From: Clostridium folliculivorans
GTDB taxonomy: Bacteria > Bacillota > Clostridia > Clostridiales > Clostridiaceae
Direction: 5' to 3'
Assembly: GCF_024341905.1 (NCBI RefSeq)
Contig: NZ_BQXY01000005.1
Location: forward strand, 186,001-250,000
Length of the DNA stretch: 64,000 bases
Shown here: in pieces, positions 17,713 through 27,703 of the stretch
Layout of the letters: each line of letters opens with the position of its first letter
How positions within the stretch are numbered: the first letter of the stretch is position 1
Translations under genes and position numbers: made by a program
The notes under the pieces: model-generated
Database searches by the model: none
What the model was told of the DNA's origin: nothing
The model's input: the letters and a program-made list of their open reading frames with translations, nothing else

Positions 17713-19797
17713 ATGAAAACTAAAGTTGAAATGGCGAATAAGCTAATAGATGAAAAAAGCCCTTATCTTTTGCAGCATGCCTATAATCCAGTAGATTGGT
17801 ATCCATGGAATGAAGAGGCATTTAAAAAGGCAAAATTAGAAGATAAACCTATATTTTTAAGTATAGGATACTCAACTTGTCATTGGTGTCATGTTATGGC
17901 TCATGAAAGTTTTGAGGATGAAGAGGTAGCAAAACTTATGAATGATACGTTTGTATCAATAAAGGTAGATAGAGAGGAAAGGCCTGATATAGATAATGTA
18001 TATATGACAGTATGTCAGATGCTTACAGGGAGTGGAGGATGGCCTTTAACCATAATAATGACACCATATAAAAAGCCGTTTTTTGCAGGTACGTATATAC
18101 CTAAGATTAGTAAGTATGGAAGAATAGGAATGATTGAACTTGCAGATAAAACTAAGAAACTGTGGAATCACGAGAAAGATAGACTTTTTGATTCTGCAGA
18201 GCATATATCTGAGAGAATAAAAGAAGCAACAAAGACTTCTCCTGGGAATTTATTAGGTAAAGAAGTTGTAGAGCTCTGTTTTAAGCAACTTAGTAATAGT
18301 TATGATAATAAGAATGGAGGATTTGGTAACTCGCCTAAGTTTCCAACACCTCATAATCTGTTGTTCTTAATGAATTATTATCATATAAATAAGGAACAAA
18401 AAGCCTTAGATATGGTTATTAAAACTCTAGACAGTATGAGTATTGGGGGAGTTTATGATCATATAGGCTATGGATTTCATAGATACTCTACTGATGAAAA
18501 GTGGCTGCTTCCTCATTTTGAAAAAATGCTTTATGATCAAGCTATGCTAACTTTAGCATACACCGATTGTTATAACATTACAAAGAATGATTACTACAAG
18601 GAAATTGCAGAGAGAATATTAGCATATTGCACTAGAGTATTATTATCAAAAGAAGGAGCATTTTATTCTGCAGAAGATGCAGATAGTGAAGGAGAAGAAG
18701 GCAAGTTTTATGTATGGTCTATAAAAGAATTAAAAGATATATTAGATGATCAAGAACTTGAGCTTTTAAGTAGGGTATATAATTTAAAAGAAAGTGGCAA
18801 TTTTAAAGATGAGGCTACAAGAAGATTTACTGGTCATAACATACTGCATCTTAAAGAGAAATTAAGTGAACTCAGTCATGATAAGTATGATGATAATTTA
18901 AATAGAACTTTAGATAAAATAAGAGACACTTTGTTTAAGAAGAGAGAGCAAAGAGTACATCCTCACATGGATGATAAAATATTGACAGACTGGAATGGTC
19001 TGATTATAGCGGCTTTAAGCAGAGCAGCAGCTATATTTAACAGGGAAGATTTAGCTAAAGTTGCTTCAAAATGTGCTGATTTCTTTATTAGTAGTATAGA
19101 TGGCGATGGAAGTTTATTTCATAGATACTGTAAAGGTCAGTGGAATATATTAGGCAATATTGATGACTATAGTTTTATGATATTCGGGTTAATAGAGCTT
19201 TATGAAGCTACCTTTAATGACAGGTATCTAAAAAAAGCGATTGATCTGATGAATGAACAAATAAAGAGTTTTTGGGATGAAGAAGGAGGTTTTTATTTTA
19301 CTTCATCAAATGAAGAGGAAGTACTTAGTAGAATGAAGGAAATATATGATGGAGCCATACCTTCTGGAAATTCTATTTCCTTCACCAACCTTCTTAGACT
19401 TAGTAGAATAACAGGTGAAACAAAATATGAAGAATATGGTGAAAAACTTCAAAAAGTATTTTCTGATACTATAAAAGAAAGTCCAATAGCCTATACTCAA
19501 ATGGTGTCTGGGATACTTTTATCTCTTAGTAAAAGTGAAGAGGTAGTTGTGGTAGGTGATATTAACTCAGATGAGTTTAAAAGTTATGTAAGCAATATTA
19601 GATCAGTATGTTCACCTGCTTCAGTATTAGTTGCAAAAAATACTAATGAATCTCATCCTATGATTCATGAAATAGCAGATTATACAAGATATCAAGATAG
19701 AGTAGACGATAAAACAACAATATATATATGCAGGAATTTTACTTGCAATGAGCCGGTAACAAGCTTGAGTGAAGCTCTAAGTATTATTGGTAAATGA
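17713..19797 (+). CDS. YyaL/DUF255 thioredoxin-fold and (alpha/alpha)6-barrel protein
   Basis: A 694-residue cytosolic protein. The N-terminal ~170 residues are a thioredoxin-like domain ([20 protein letters not shown] near 54, then [17 protein letters not shown] and GSGGWPLTI). The rest is an alpha-helical toroid typical of glycosidases/epimerases ([23 protein letters not shown] near 420). The family (YyaL in Bacillus, SPATA20 in animals) is widespread and its biochemical function is not established. The ATG is preceded by GAAGGAAT. It appears monocistronic. Confidence 0.9.
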   Translation: MKTKVEMANKLIDEKSPYLLQHAYNPVDWYPWNEEAFKKAKLEDKPIFLSIGYSTCHWCHVMAHESFEDEEVAKLMNDTFVSIKVDREERPDIDNVYMTVCQMLTGSGGWPLTIIMTPYKKPFFAGTYIPKISKYGRIGMIELADKTKKLWNHEKDRLFDSAEHISERIKEATKTSPGNLLGKEVVELCFKQLSNSYDNKNGGFGNSPKFPTPHNLLFLMNYYHINKEQKALDMVIKTLDSMSIGGVYDHIGYGFHRYSTDEKWLLPHFEKMLYDQAMLTLAYTDCYNITKNDYYKEIAERILAYCTRVLLSKEGAFYSAEDADSEGEEGKFYVWSIKELKDILDDQELELLSRVYNLKESGNFKDEATRRFTGHNILHLKEKLSELSHDKYDDNLNRTLDKIRDTLFKKREQRVHPHMDDKILTDWNGLIIAALSRAAAIFNREDLAKVASKCADFFISSIDGDGSLFHRYCKGQWNILGNIDDYSFMIFGLIELYEATFNDRYLKKAIDLMNEQIKSFWDEEGGFYFTSSNEEEVLSRMKEIYDGAIPSGNSISFTNLLRLSRITGETKYEEYGEKLQKVFSDTIKESPIAYTQMVSGILLSLSKSEEVVVVGDINSDEFKSYVSNIRSVCSPASVLVAKNTNESHPMIHEIADYTRYQDRVDDKTTIYICRNFTCNEPVTSLSEALSIIGK

Positions 19798-19868
19798 GCG
19801 TGAGGTGCTTTTATTTGAGTTTAGATTAGATTACGGATAAGTATAATTAAAATATTATAGTAATATTT

Positions 19869-19909
19869 CAGACCTTTTTTGCAGTGTTTAATCATTGAAA
19901 AAAGGCCTG
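19869..19909 (+). terminator. Probable terminator of the DUF255 gene
   Basis: A 12-bp stem CAGACCTTTTTT/AAAAAAGGCCTG with one mismatch and a 17-base loop, 71 bp after the stop codon. The downstream T tract is weak. Confidence 0.6.
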
Positions 19910-20222
19910 AAAAGCTTTAATATTTTCTTGATTAACATTATATGAATATTTTAACAGAGTAGAAAAAAAGATTTTGTACGATAATGATATTAGATGAATT
20001 ATTTAGAGTTTTTTTATGAATAGTTTCGGTGTTTATATAAAAATGGTATAAACAAAAAGATAGAAGTATATAGATTAGTTTAATAGATAAATTAAAGTAA
20101 TTATGAAATAATTAATGTTAATAGACATTGTTTTTCGTATAGATTATAATATTTATAAATATTATGGAATTAATGTAAAAAAGTAAGTGGATTTGTCTGC
20201 AAAGAAAGAAGGTGGAAGAGGA
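19910..20222 (+). promoter_or_regulatory. Upstream region and promoter of the GGDEF-EAL gene
   Basis: No gene was found here. A promoter is visible at 20122-20150: TAGACA and TATAAT with a 17-bp spacer. An 8-bp inverted repeat TGTTTATA/TATAAACA at 20030-20054 lies upstream of it. Confidence 0.6.
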
Positions 20223-23186
20223 GTGTTTTATAACAAAAACTTTAAGAAAAAGAAGATTTTCAATATATTTATAACAAGTTTTGTAAGTTTTATGCTTGTA
20301 GGGTTTTTGATTCCTTTTATAAATCCACCAGTAACAAATGCAGAGCAACAGGAAAAGAATATTTTACTAATAAATTCTTATGATAGTACTTATACATGGA
20401 CAATAGAGCAAACGGAGGGCATATTAAGAAAGTTTAAAGAAACTGAGCCGAAATCCAAAGTTTATGTTGAATATATAGATTGGAAGAATAGCCCATATAA
20501 AGAGAATTTGGACAAGGTGGAGAAATTAATTAAATCTAGGTATCAAAATAAAAAGATAGATTTGATAATGACAACTGATGATGCTGCCTTAGATTTTTCA
20601 GTTAAAAATAGGCAAGAAATATTTGGAAATATACCTATTGTCTTTTCGGGAGTATTTAATGAAGCTGCTAAAAGGATGACAGAAGGATATAGCAATGTCT
20701 ATGGAGTATTTGAAGATGATGACATTAGTGGCACAGTAAAATCCTCAATATTTATATATCCCAATACAAAAAAGTTGTATGTTGTTCACGATAACACTGA
20801 AACTGGCATAGCATCTTTTAAGGAAGTAAAAGAAGAATTAAATGAATTAAATAGTAAAATTGATCTACAGGAAATTAATAATTTATCAGTAGATAACTTA
20901 GAAAAAAACATTCCTGCAATAGATAAAGACAGTATTGTACTTGTTACAACTTATGCAAGGGATAATGAAGGGAAAACTGTTCAAAATGAGGAACTAACAA
21001 ACTTTTTAAGTAACAAGCTATCAGTACCTATATTTGGAATTTATAAAATGGATTTAAATCATGGAATTATTGGTGGTAGTTTACTAAGTGGAGAAGAACA
21101 TGGAGCAAGTGCAGCTGAACTCGCTATAAATATTATGAATGGGGTTTTGCCGGATAAGAGTCTAAGTGATAATAAAAAGGCTATTGTTGGTATTTATGAT
21201 AATAATGTAATGAAAAAGTTTAATATCTCAAAGGATCAATTGCCAAAAGATAGTGTTATAGTAAATGAAGACTTTTCTTTTTATAAGACTTATAAGCATT
21301 TAGTATGGGGTGTTATATCAGTTATACTTATACTAACAGCCTTAGTAACAATATTAATAATAAATATATTAAGAAGAAAAAAAGCTGAAGATGATTTAAA
21401 AAAGAATAACTATGAATTATCTGAACTCTATGAAGAATTAGCAGTTTCAGATGAGGAACTTAGACATCAATATATAAAGCTAGAGGAAAATAGAGATACT
21501 ATTCAAAAAAATGAAGAAATGTATAAGTTAGTATTTGAAACAGCTAATGATGGATTATGGGAGATTAATCTAACAACTGGAGAAAGATATTTTTCAGATA
21601 GATGGTATGAAATTTTTGATTTATCAAGAGAAGAATTAAAAGATATGGATGAATGGTTTAAAATATTACACCCTGAAGACTGTTTTACTGCTAGAAACCT
21701 TATTAATGATGTAAGTGAAGGAATAAGGGATACTTTTTCATTTGATTTTAGGATAAGAAAAAAAGATGGTGAATATAAATGGATTCATGGTATTGGCAAA
21801 TCAATGAAGGATAACTACGGAAGACCGTTTAAAATTGTTGGTTCACACTCTGATATTCATGAGAAAAAGCTTCAAGAGGAGCAGATTAAGAGACTGGCAT
21901 TCTTCGATTCTCTAACTGGATTGCCCAACAGAACTGAAATTTCCAGAGGGTTTGATGAACTTATAAAGGAAGATAAAGAGAGAAATATAGCTGTAATATT
22001 TATGGATTTAGATAATTTTAAAAATATTAATGATTCTTTTGGACATACTATAGGGGATGATTTATTAATAGAGGTATCGAAAAGAATCAAGTCTGTAACT
22101 GGAGATAAGGGTATAGTTTCAAGGCATGGAGGAGACGAATTTTTGATTATATTACCTAATGCAATAGATAAGGAATTTATAAATTCTTATATAGATGATC
22201 TAGCGAAAAGGTTAGGTAATAATATATCAGTAAATGGTGTTAATGTAATAACGTCAGCAAGTTTTGGGGCTGCAATCTATCCAAAAGATGGACATGATTT
22301 TGAAGAACTTTTAAAAAATGCTGATACTGCAATGTATAAATCAAAAGAAGCAGGTAAAAGAACCTTCACCTTCTTTGAAAGATGGATGAATGATAACATA
22401 CTTGAAATGCTTATAATGGAAAATCAATTGAGATTAGCTCTAAATAAAGATGAATTTGTACTTCATTTTCAGCCTAAAATATCATTAAAGGATTCAAGAA
22501 TAGAAGGATTTGAAGCTTTAATAAGATGGAACAGTGAAACTTTGGGGTTTGTCTCTCCATTTAGATTCATAACATTAGCTGAAAAGACGGGAATAATCAT
22601 ACAAATTGGTAAATGGGTATTAGAACAGTCCTGTGAGTTTATAACAAAAATTCATAACCTAGGTTATAAGGATATCAATATATCATTAAACGTATCAGTA
22701 GTACAACTTCTACAGGATGATTTTTTAAACATGGTAGAAGGTATCATTGCTAAATCCAGCGTTGACTCTAAATTTATTAATTTAGAAATTACAGAGTCTA
22801 TACTTATGGAGTCTATAGATAAAAACATAACTAAGTTAAATAAGCTTAAAGAAAAGTCTATAAAAATATCTTTAGATGATTTTGGTAAGGGATACTCCTC
22901 TTTAACTTATTTAAAAGATATGCCTTTTGATACTTTAAAGATAGACAAGGTGTTTATAGATGAATTATGTTCAGAAGATGCAAACAAAACAAATGAAAGT
23001 ATAGTTGGTGTAATAATACAGCTTGCGCATCAAATGGGTTTAAATGTAGTAGCTGAAGGAGTAGAAACGGAAGAACAATATAATTATCTAGTGGATAATA
23101 AGTGTGATATTGTACAAGGTTATTATATATCTAAACCGATACCTGAAGAGCAAGCACTAGAACTTTTAAAGAAATATAATTCTTAA
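20223..23186 (+). CDS. Membrane sensor with ABC-substrate-binding-like, PAS, GGDEF and EAL domains
   Basis: A 987-residue cyclic-di-GMP signalling protein. The order is: membrane anchor (about 14-32), a large extracytoplasmic ABC-type substrate-binding-like domain (about 45-335; ILLINSYDSTYTWT, then PIVFSGVFNEA), second span (about 355-378), coiled coil, PAS (about 435-545), GGDEF and EAL. The diguanylate cyclase site SRHGGDEF (near 636) and the phosphodiesterase residues (FEALIRW near 763, NLEITES, DDFGKGYSS, AEGVETEEQ) are all intact. Both activities are therefore possible. GTG at 20223 after AAGGTGG is preferred; a GTG 12 codons earlier has no ribosome site. The ligand is unknown. Confidence 0.9.
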   Translation: MFYNKNFKKKKIFNIFITSFVSFMLVGFLIPFINPPVTNAEQQEKNILLINSYDSTYTWTIEQTEGILRKFKETEPKSKVYVEYIDWKNSPYKENLDKVEKLIKSRYQNKKIDLIMTTDDAALDFSVKNRQEIFGNIPIVFSGVFNEAAKRMTEGYSNVYGVFEDDDISGTVKSSIFIYPNTKKLYVVHDNTETGIASFKEVKEELNELNSKIDLQEINNLSVDNLEKNIPAIDKDSIVLVTTYARDNEGKTVQNEELTNFLSNKLSVPIFGIYKMDLNHGIIGGSLLSGEEHGASAAELAINIMNGVLPDKSLSDNKKAIVGIYDNNVMKKFNISKDQLPKDSVIVNEDFSFYKTYKHLVWGVISVILILTALVTILIINILRRKKAEDDLKKNNYELSELYEELAVSDEELRHQYIKLEENRDTIQKNEEMYKLVFETANDGLWEINLTTGERYFSDRWYEIFDLSREELKDMDEWFKILHPEDCFTARNLINDVSEGIRDTFSFDFRIRKKDGEYKWIHGIGKSMKDNYGRPFKIVGSHSDIHEKKLQEEQIKRLAFFDSLTGLPNRTEISRGFDELIKEDKERNIAVIFMDLDNFKNINDSFGHTIGDDLLIEVSKRIKSVTGDKGIVSRHGGDEFLIILPNAIDKEFINSYIDDLAKRLGNNISVNGVNVITSASFGAAIYPKDGHDFEELLKNADTAMYKSKEAGKRTFTFFERWMNDNILEMLIMENQLRLALNKDEFVLHFQPKISLKDSRIEGFEALIRWNSETLGFVSPFRFITLAEKTGIIIQIGKWVLEQSCEFITKIHNLGYKDINISLNVSVVQLLQDDFLNMVEGIIAKSSVDSKFINLEITESILMESIDKNITKLNKLKEKSIKISLDDFGKGYSSLTYLKDMPFDTLKIDKVFIDELCSEDANKTNESIVGVIIQLAHQMGLNVVAEGVETEEQYNYLVDNKCDIVQGYYISKPIPEEQALELLKKYNS

Positions 23187-23196
23187 TAAATCTAAA

Positions 23197-23261
23197 AAGT
23201 TCCTATATTTAATTTAATTTGTATATATGAATGTACAAAATATAGATTAATATAGGAACTT
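23197..23261 (+). terminator. Hairpin after the GGDEF-EAL gene
   Basis: An inverted repeat AAGTTCCTATATT/ATATAGGAACTT with a long AT-rich middle, just after the stop. It is a probable terminator although the T run is poor. Confidence 0.5.
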
Positions 23262-23306
23262 CTAGCTATAAAAAAAGCCTATGTTTAAGAATATTGTTAA
23301 AATTAT

Positions 23307-23335
23307 GTGGAAACATGTGTTCTTTTTGGTATAAT
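23307..23335 (+). promoter_or_regulatory. dinB promoter overlapped by an SOS-box-like site
   Basis: The -10 is TATAAT at 23330-23335. AAAC-ATGT-GTTC at 23311-23322 differs by one base from the Firmicute LexA pattern GAAC-N4-GTTC and overlaps the -35 region. The neighbouring gene is a damage-tolerance polymerase, which supports the reading. Confidence 0.5.
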
Positions 23336-23385
23336 AATTATGTTATCAAATAAAAAAATGCTTTACCGCTGAATGGAGTGTTTGA

Positions 23386-24435
23386 GTGGATACTGTAATA
23401 ATTCACGTAGATATGGATGCTTTTTTTGCTTCAGTAGAAGTATTGGATAATCCTAGTTTAAAAGGTAAGCCAGTTATTGTGGGAGGAACATCAAATAGGG
23501 GAGTAGTGGCTACGTGCTCTTATGAAGCAAGACGTTTTGGTGTTAGGAGCGCTATGCCTATATTTATGGCAAAGGAATTGTGTCCTAATGCGGTGTTTGT
23601 AAAACCAAGATTTTGGAGATATAAAGAAATTTCTAATAGTATATTTAATATATTTCGTGATATTACTCCTTATGTAGAACCATTAAGTATAGATGAAGCT
23701 TATTTAGATATAAGCTATATAAATAAAAAACCAATAGATATAGCAAATTACATAAAAAATAAAGTTAAAAAGGATATAGGACTTACTTTATCTGTTGGCA
23801 TATCCTACAATAAGTTTTTGGCTAAACTTGCATCTGATTGGAACAAGCCAAATGGCCTTAAAATCATAACTAAAGAAATGGTGCCAGAAGTTTTGTTTCC
23901 ATTACCCATAAACAAGATATATGGTCTTGGTTCAAAGTCTGTTAAAAAGCTAAATAATATAGGAATCTTTAATGTGGAGGAATTATATAAACTCCCTGAG
24001 AATATATTTATAGAATACTTCGGTAAGTTTGGACATGATATTTATGATAGAATAAGAGGTATAGATAATAGAAAGGTCATAACATCAAGAGAAAGAAAAT
24101 CTATAGGAAAAGAGAGTACTCTTAGAGTTGATACAGATGAGATAGAGGAACTTAAAGATTATATAAAAGAGTTTTCTTCAGATATAAGTTCTATACTTAG
24201 AAATAAGAATATTAGTGGAAAGACTATAACACTTAAAATAAAAACATCATCATTCATTAACCATACTAAAAGCAGGACTCTAAACAGCTATATAAGAGAA
24301 GAAAATGATTTGTATAACGAAGCTATAGATATATTAGAAAATCTACAATTAGAAGAGAAAATAAGATTAATAGGATTGTCAATATCATCCTTGAAAGAGG
24401 ATAAAATAGAGCAAATGTCCTTTTGGAGTAAATAA
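23386..24435 (+). CDS. dinB: DNA polymerase IV (Y family)
   Basis: A translesion polymerase of 349 residues. Catalytic acidic motifs are HVDMDAFFASVEV at residues 7-19 and SIDEAYLDIS near 103. SVGISYNKFLAKLASDWNKP near 138 and KIYGLGSKSVKKL near 180 (helix-hairpin-helix) complete the palm/thumb. The little-finger domain occupies the C-terminal 110 residues. The end is QMSFW, which resembles a beta-clamp-binding QxxLF peptide. It starts at GTG after GGAG. Confidence 0.95.
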   Translation: MDTVIIHVDMDAFFASVEVLDNPSLKGKPVIVGGTSNRGVVATCSYEARRFGVRSAMPIFMAKELCPNAVFVKPRFWRYKEISNSIFNIFRDITPYVEPLSIDEAYLDISYINKKPIDIANYIKNKVKKDIGLTLSVGISYNKFLAKLASDWNKPNGLKIITKEMVPEVLFPLPINKIYGLGSKSVKKLNNIGIFNVEELYKLPENIFIEYFGKFGHDIYDRIRGIDNRKVITSRERKSIGKESTLRVDTDEIEELKDYIKEFSSDISSILRNKNISGKTITLKIKTSSFINHTKSRTLNSYIREENDLYNEAIDILENLQLEEKIRLIGLSISSLKEDKIEQMSFWSK

Positions 24436-24531
24436 ATTTATATTTAGTCTATAAATATGAAAAAATGGAGATAATCGTTATAGGATATTTGCATCTGAAA
24501 TTATAAACTTCTTGGGAAGGGGATTTTATAT

Positions 24532-25104
24532 ATGGAACATAAATTAAATATAGAAAGCAGTGTTACACATCAAAATGATTTGATAAAACTTGAAGCTTCA
24601 CCTTTTGAAATTTTGATGAAATTCGGAGTAAGTGAAGAGGATGTTGTTGCAGACATAGGTTGTGGAAGAGGCAATTTTACTATACCTTTAGGAAAAATAA
24701 TAAATCGAAATAAAATTTATGCTTTGGATAACTCTGAAAAAATGTTAGATGAAGTAGATAAAAGAGCTACGTTTAGCGAATTGAATAATATAATAACAAT
24801 TAAAACTGATCATAACAATCTTAAACTCGAATCTTCTTCGATTACTTTTGCAATAGCATGTAATGTGATACACGAAGTAGAGGATAAGCAAGCTTTCTTA
24901 GATGAGATTAATAGAATGTTAAAAGATAATGGTAAACTCGCCCTTTTAAATCATTCAATTCAATGCGAAGAACACCAAATTAAAGCTAAAGATCTAATAT
25001 CAATAGAGGTTATAAAAGAGTTATTAGCTATGACTGGATTTAAGGTTCAAGAAGTTTTCAACTTTGATGGAACAAGTTATGGGATATTAGCAACAAAGAT
25101 ATAA
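24532..25104 (+). CDS. Class I SAM-dependent methyltransferase
   Basis: A 190-residue Rossmann-fold methyltransferase. Motif I VVADIGCGRGNFTIPL is near residue 39, the acidic post-I ALDNSEKML near 63, and AIACNVIHEVEDKQAFLDEI near 105. The substrate is not assignable. It stands alone between dinB and a terminator, with GGGGATT before the ATG. Confidence 0.85.
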   Translation: MEHKLNIESSVTHQNDLIKLEASPFEILMKFGVSEEDVVADIGCGRGNFTIPLGKIINRNKIYALDNSEKMLDEVDKRATFSELNNIITIKTDHNNLKLESSSITFAIACNVIHEVEDKQAFLDEINRMLKDNGKLALLNHSIQCEEHQIKAKDLISIEVIKELLAMTGFKVQEVFNFDGTSYGILATKI

Positions 25105-25146
25105 AGTAAAAGGCTGAGATCATAAAGATTTCAGTCTTTTTACTTT
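25103..25146 (+). terminator. Terminator between methyltransferase and transglutaminase genes
   Basis: A long stem AAAGTAAAAGGCTGAGATC pairs with GATTTCAGTCTTTTTACTTT. It begins at the methyltransferase stop codon and serves convergent genes, probably from both sides. Confidence 0.8.
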
Positions 25147-25226
25147 ACAAATTACAATATTAAATTTAATTCAATAATATAACCTAAAATTTATATAGAT
25201 GAACTACTTAATTGTAATAGGCTTTA

Positions 25227-26528
25227 TTATTTATAGCTTACGAAAAACTCCATTACAGATGAGTTTTGATCATAACTATAAGAAAAACCTTTTGAATTAT
25301 TTATATAATTTAATTCAGGGTGTTTAGAAATTACATCTACTAATGCATTTGGTGAAAAAGTATTAGTATCATAACTGCTTGTCTTACACATTATTGTAGT
25401 CTGTTTTTTTGTTAATCCATTATAAATTATATTATAAAAGTCATTTTGATTATTTGCGAGTAAGTTACTAACTTTAAAGTAGTTTGCTGCGGTATTATTG
25501 CAAGCAGGATAATTGCCTTTAGTCCAACTATGATCTCTGGATATCTGAGCATCTGTTACGTTAAAGTAATTATAACTTAAGAGGTTTCCAGATTGTGATA
25601 TTGGATCATCAAAGGTTGAATCTAGATGATAGTAAGCTCCATTTATACTAACAAGATTCCACGCATGGGGTACACCATTGGCAGTTCCAGTAATGATTTT
25701 ATTATTCACTCCTGCTGCATTTAAAAGTCTATACATAGCCTCAGAGTAGCCTTGGCATACTGCCACTTTCTTAATAAATACTCCATAGGCTGTAAAGGAA
25801 TCATTAGGAAGAGAATTAAGCTCAAGATTTTTATAGTCATAGACAGTGTTATTTACCACATAATTATGAAGAGCTAATTCTTTTTGATAATCATTCATTC
25901 CTTGTTTTATAACTGAAGCAACTATTTGCTGAACTTGTGAGTTAACAGTATTGATTTGTGAAGTAAAGCCATCTTTTCCTGCTTTATAGTTGAAGTGTAA
26001 AACTACATTATTTCCAGTTGTGTTATATTGAACATTTTCAAGATAGCCTGCGTAACCCGTCTCACTAGCGACCTTTAAAGCAAAATCAACTAAACTTCCA
26101 TTTATTGAAATCTTAGATAAATCGACCGATATATCAGTTCCAGTTTCGATTCCTTTTTTTATAGCATCATATAGAGCTGATTCTGTTGAAACATTAACTT
26201 GTGATGCATTATTAGCATTTAAATTAGAAGATTTACTTGAGGTCACTGATTTTACTGCTGATGCAGAACTATTCTTATCTGCTGGTGATTGAGCATTATT
26301 AGTTGAATTTTTTATATTTGAACTGCTATTTTTATTAGAAATAGAAGAGCTATTTGTAGCTGCACTTGTTTTTGAAGAACTGTCTTCAGGTGGATCATAC
26401 TTTATGATGTTAGGCTCACTGCTTGTATTAGTGTTTGTTGCTACAACTTCATTTTTTGTACAACCATATAATAAAGCATTTAATGTCAACATAGTGCAAA
26501 ATATTAAAGATAATTTTTTTGTAGTCAT
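25227..26528 (-). CDS. Transglutaminase-like lipoprotein
   Basis: A 433-residue surface lipoprotein: signal peptide with lipobox LLYGC (Cys 23), a Ser/Asn-rich linker (about 35-115), then a transglutaminase-like cysteine protease core. The triad is visible: Cys in VAVCQGYSEAMYRLL near 257, His in PHAWNLV near 288, Asp in YHLDSTFDDP near 302. Such clostridial proteins are thought to act on cell-wall or surface proteins; the substrate is unknown. It is 31 bp downstream of corA on the same strand. Confidence 0.88.
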   Translation of the reverse strand: MTTKKLSLIFCTMLTLNALLYGCTKNEVVATNTNTSSEPNIIKYDPPEDSSSKTSAATNSSSISNKNSSSNIKNSTNNAQSPADKNSSASAVKSVTSSKSSNLNANNASQVNVSTESALYDAIKKGIETGTDISVDLSKISINGSLVDFALKVASETGYAGYLENVQYNTTGNNVVLHFNYKAGKDGFTSQINTVNSQVQQIVASVIKQGMNDYQKELALHNYVVNNTVYDYKNLELNSLPNDSFTAYGVFIKKVAVCQGYSEAMYRLLNAAGVNNKIITGTANGVPHAWNLVSINGAYYHLDSTFDDPISQSGNLLSYNYFNVTDAQISRDHSWTKGNYPACNNTAANYFKVSNLLANNQNDFYNIIYNGLTKKQTTIMCKTSSYDTNTFSPNALVDVISKHPELNYINNSKGFSYSYDQNSSVMEFFVSYK

Positions 26529-26559
26529 CTACAGTTCACCTCTTTGTAATCTATATAAA

Positions 26560-27432
26560 TTATAGATATTTCTTTCTTCTAAAATATAAAAATTCAAGTA
26601 TTGCTATTATTACAGCCAATAAAAAAGCTAGTAAAAGACCAAACTTATTCGAAAGTAAAGGCATATTCTCGAAGTTCATTCCAAAGACTCCAGTAATTAT
26701 GGTCAGAGGAAGAGTAAATACTGTTATAAAGGTTAATAGTTCCATGGTCTTATTCATTTTGTTAGCAGAGATAGAGTTATATATATCAATGCAGGAATAT
26801 ATAGAACTTTGAACATCTTCTACTATTTGAAGAGTATGATCGAAAGAAAAAAATACTTTATTAAACATTAATTCCTCAGAAAGCTCGTCCTCTAAATAGT
26901 TAACCATAGATTTATAATATGTGGTGTATCTTTTAATAAGTGATACAATCTTTTTTTTCTTAAGGATTTGTTCCATTTCTATTGTTTTATCTGAAATTGC
27001 ATTTTCAAAAAGTTCTTCTATAGCTTCATTTAATCTCATTAACTTATCGCTATAAACAAATGATAGATATTCAAATAAATGAAGTAATAGTGACTTAGAG
27101 TTTATATTTATGTCAGTAACCAACTTTTCTTTTAGAAATTCAATACATGATTTATCTTTTACATTTAAAATCAAAGTGTTTTTATATAATACAGCTTCTA
27201 ATATGTATTTACTGTGTGTATTCAAATATGGAATACTTAAGAATATGGTGTTTTTATCCTTATGAATTATATCTCTACTTATTGTGTTTACATTATTCTT
27301 ATGAGGGCTCCTAAAAAAGGCCTCACGTTTATCTTGTGATATATATAAAAGTACATTTTCATCAATGTCTTTTAGATTGTCTATTATTGTATTATCTACA
27401 GCATGTCCATCTTTATAAAAAATATAAGCCAT
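26560..27432 (-). CDS. CorA-like divalent cation transporter
   Basis: A 290-residue CorA/2-TM-GxN protein. A long cytosolic N-terminal alpha/beta and helical region is followed by two C-terminal spans. The first span ends with the selectivity signature GVFGMNFENMP near residue 250 (GMN intact), and the protein ends in the basic tail RRKKYL. It probably imports Mg2+, but Co2+/Ni2+ or efflux are possible in this family. The ATG follows GGAGGC. No M-box riboswitch was recognised upstream; a family C repeat is there instead. Confidence 0.88.
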   Translation of the reverse strand: MAYIFYKDGHAVDNTIIDNLKDIDENVLLYISQDKREAFFRSPHKNNVNTISRDIIHKDKNTIFLSIPYLNTHSKYILEAVLYKNTLILNVKDKSCIEFLKEKLVTDININSKSLLLHLFEYLSFVYSDKLMRLNEAIEELFENAISDKTIEMEQILKKKKIVSLIKRYTTYYKSMVNYLEDELSEELMFNKVFFSFDHTLQIVEDVQSSIYSCIDIYNSISANKMNKTMELLTFITVFTLPLTIITGVFGMNFENMPLLSNKFGLLLAFLLAVIIAILEFLYFRRKKYL

Positions 27433-27460
27433 TGTATGCCTCCAAAAAGAAGAATGTATC

Positions 27461-27542
27461 TACTGCCGGATTTTCCTCATATTTACTCGGAAAGGCAGAT
27501 GCGTAAAAAATTCACTGAAGAAAATCGGTTCAGCGATTTTTC
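27461..27542 (+). repeat. Family C structured repeat, copy C1
   Basis: It shares CTGCCGGATTTTCCTCATAT and GGAAAGGCAGATGCGTAAAA with 32118-32206; CTGCC...GGCAG and TTTCC...GGAAA pair into a hairpin. A second fold follows with two exclusive options: CTGAA/TTCAG or GAAAATCG/CGATTTTTC. The copy lies 29 bp upstream of corA, antisense to it. Confidence 0.7.
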
Positions 27543-27648
27543 TATGGGTATCTCTATAGTCAATTATATGATAAATATAATTTAGTAACAACTATGATTA
27601 TTATGGGAGTTAAGGATATGAACAGATAAATAATAATAAATATTTAAT

Positions 27649-27690
27649 AATCCTCACATGATAACAGTTTCTATAAATCATGTAAGGATT
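27649..27690 (-). terminator. Inverted repeat after the HAD gene
   Basis: The stem AATCCTCACATGA/TCATGTAAGGATT lies 14 bp downstream of the HAD stop on the minus strand. The following sequence is only moderately T-rich. Confidence 0.55.
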
Positions 27691-27703
27691 CCTAATATAT
27701 AAA

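Noticed and set aside
20030..20054. TGTTTATA/TATAAACA inverted repeat upstream of the GGDEF-EAL gene as a regulator site
   Set aside because: Eight-base arms in very AT-rich DNA are expected by chance; recorded only in the region description.
27433..27600. M-box (magnesium) riboswitch upstream of corA
   Set aside because: The conserved M-box core could not be found; the structured sequence there is a family C repeat in the opposite orientation.
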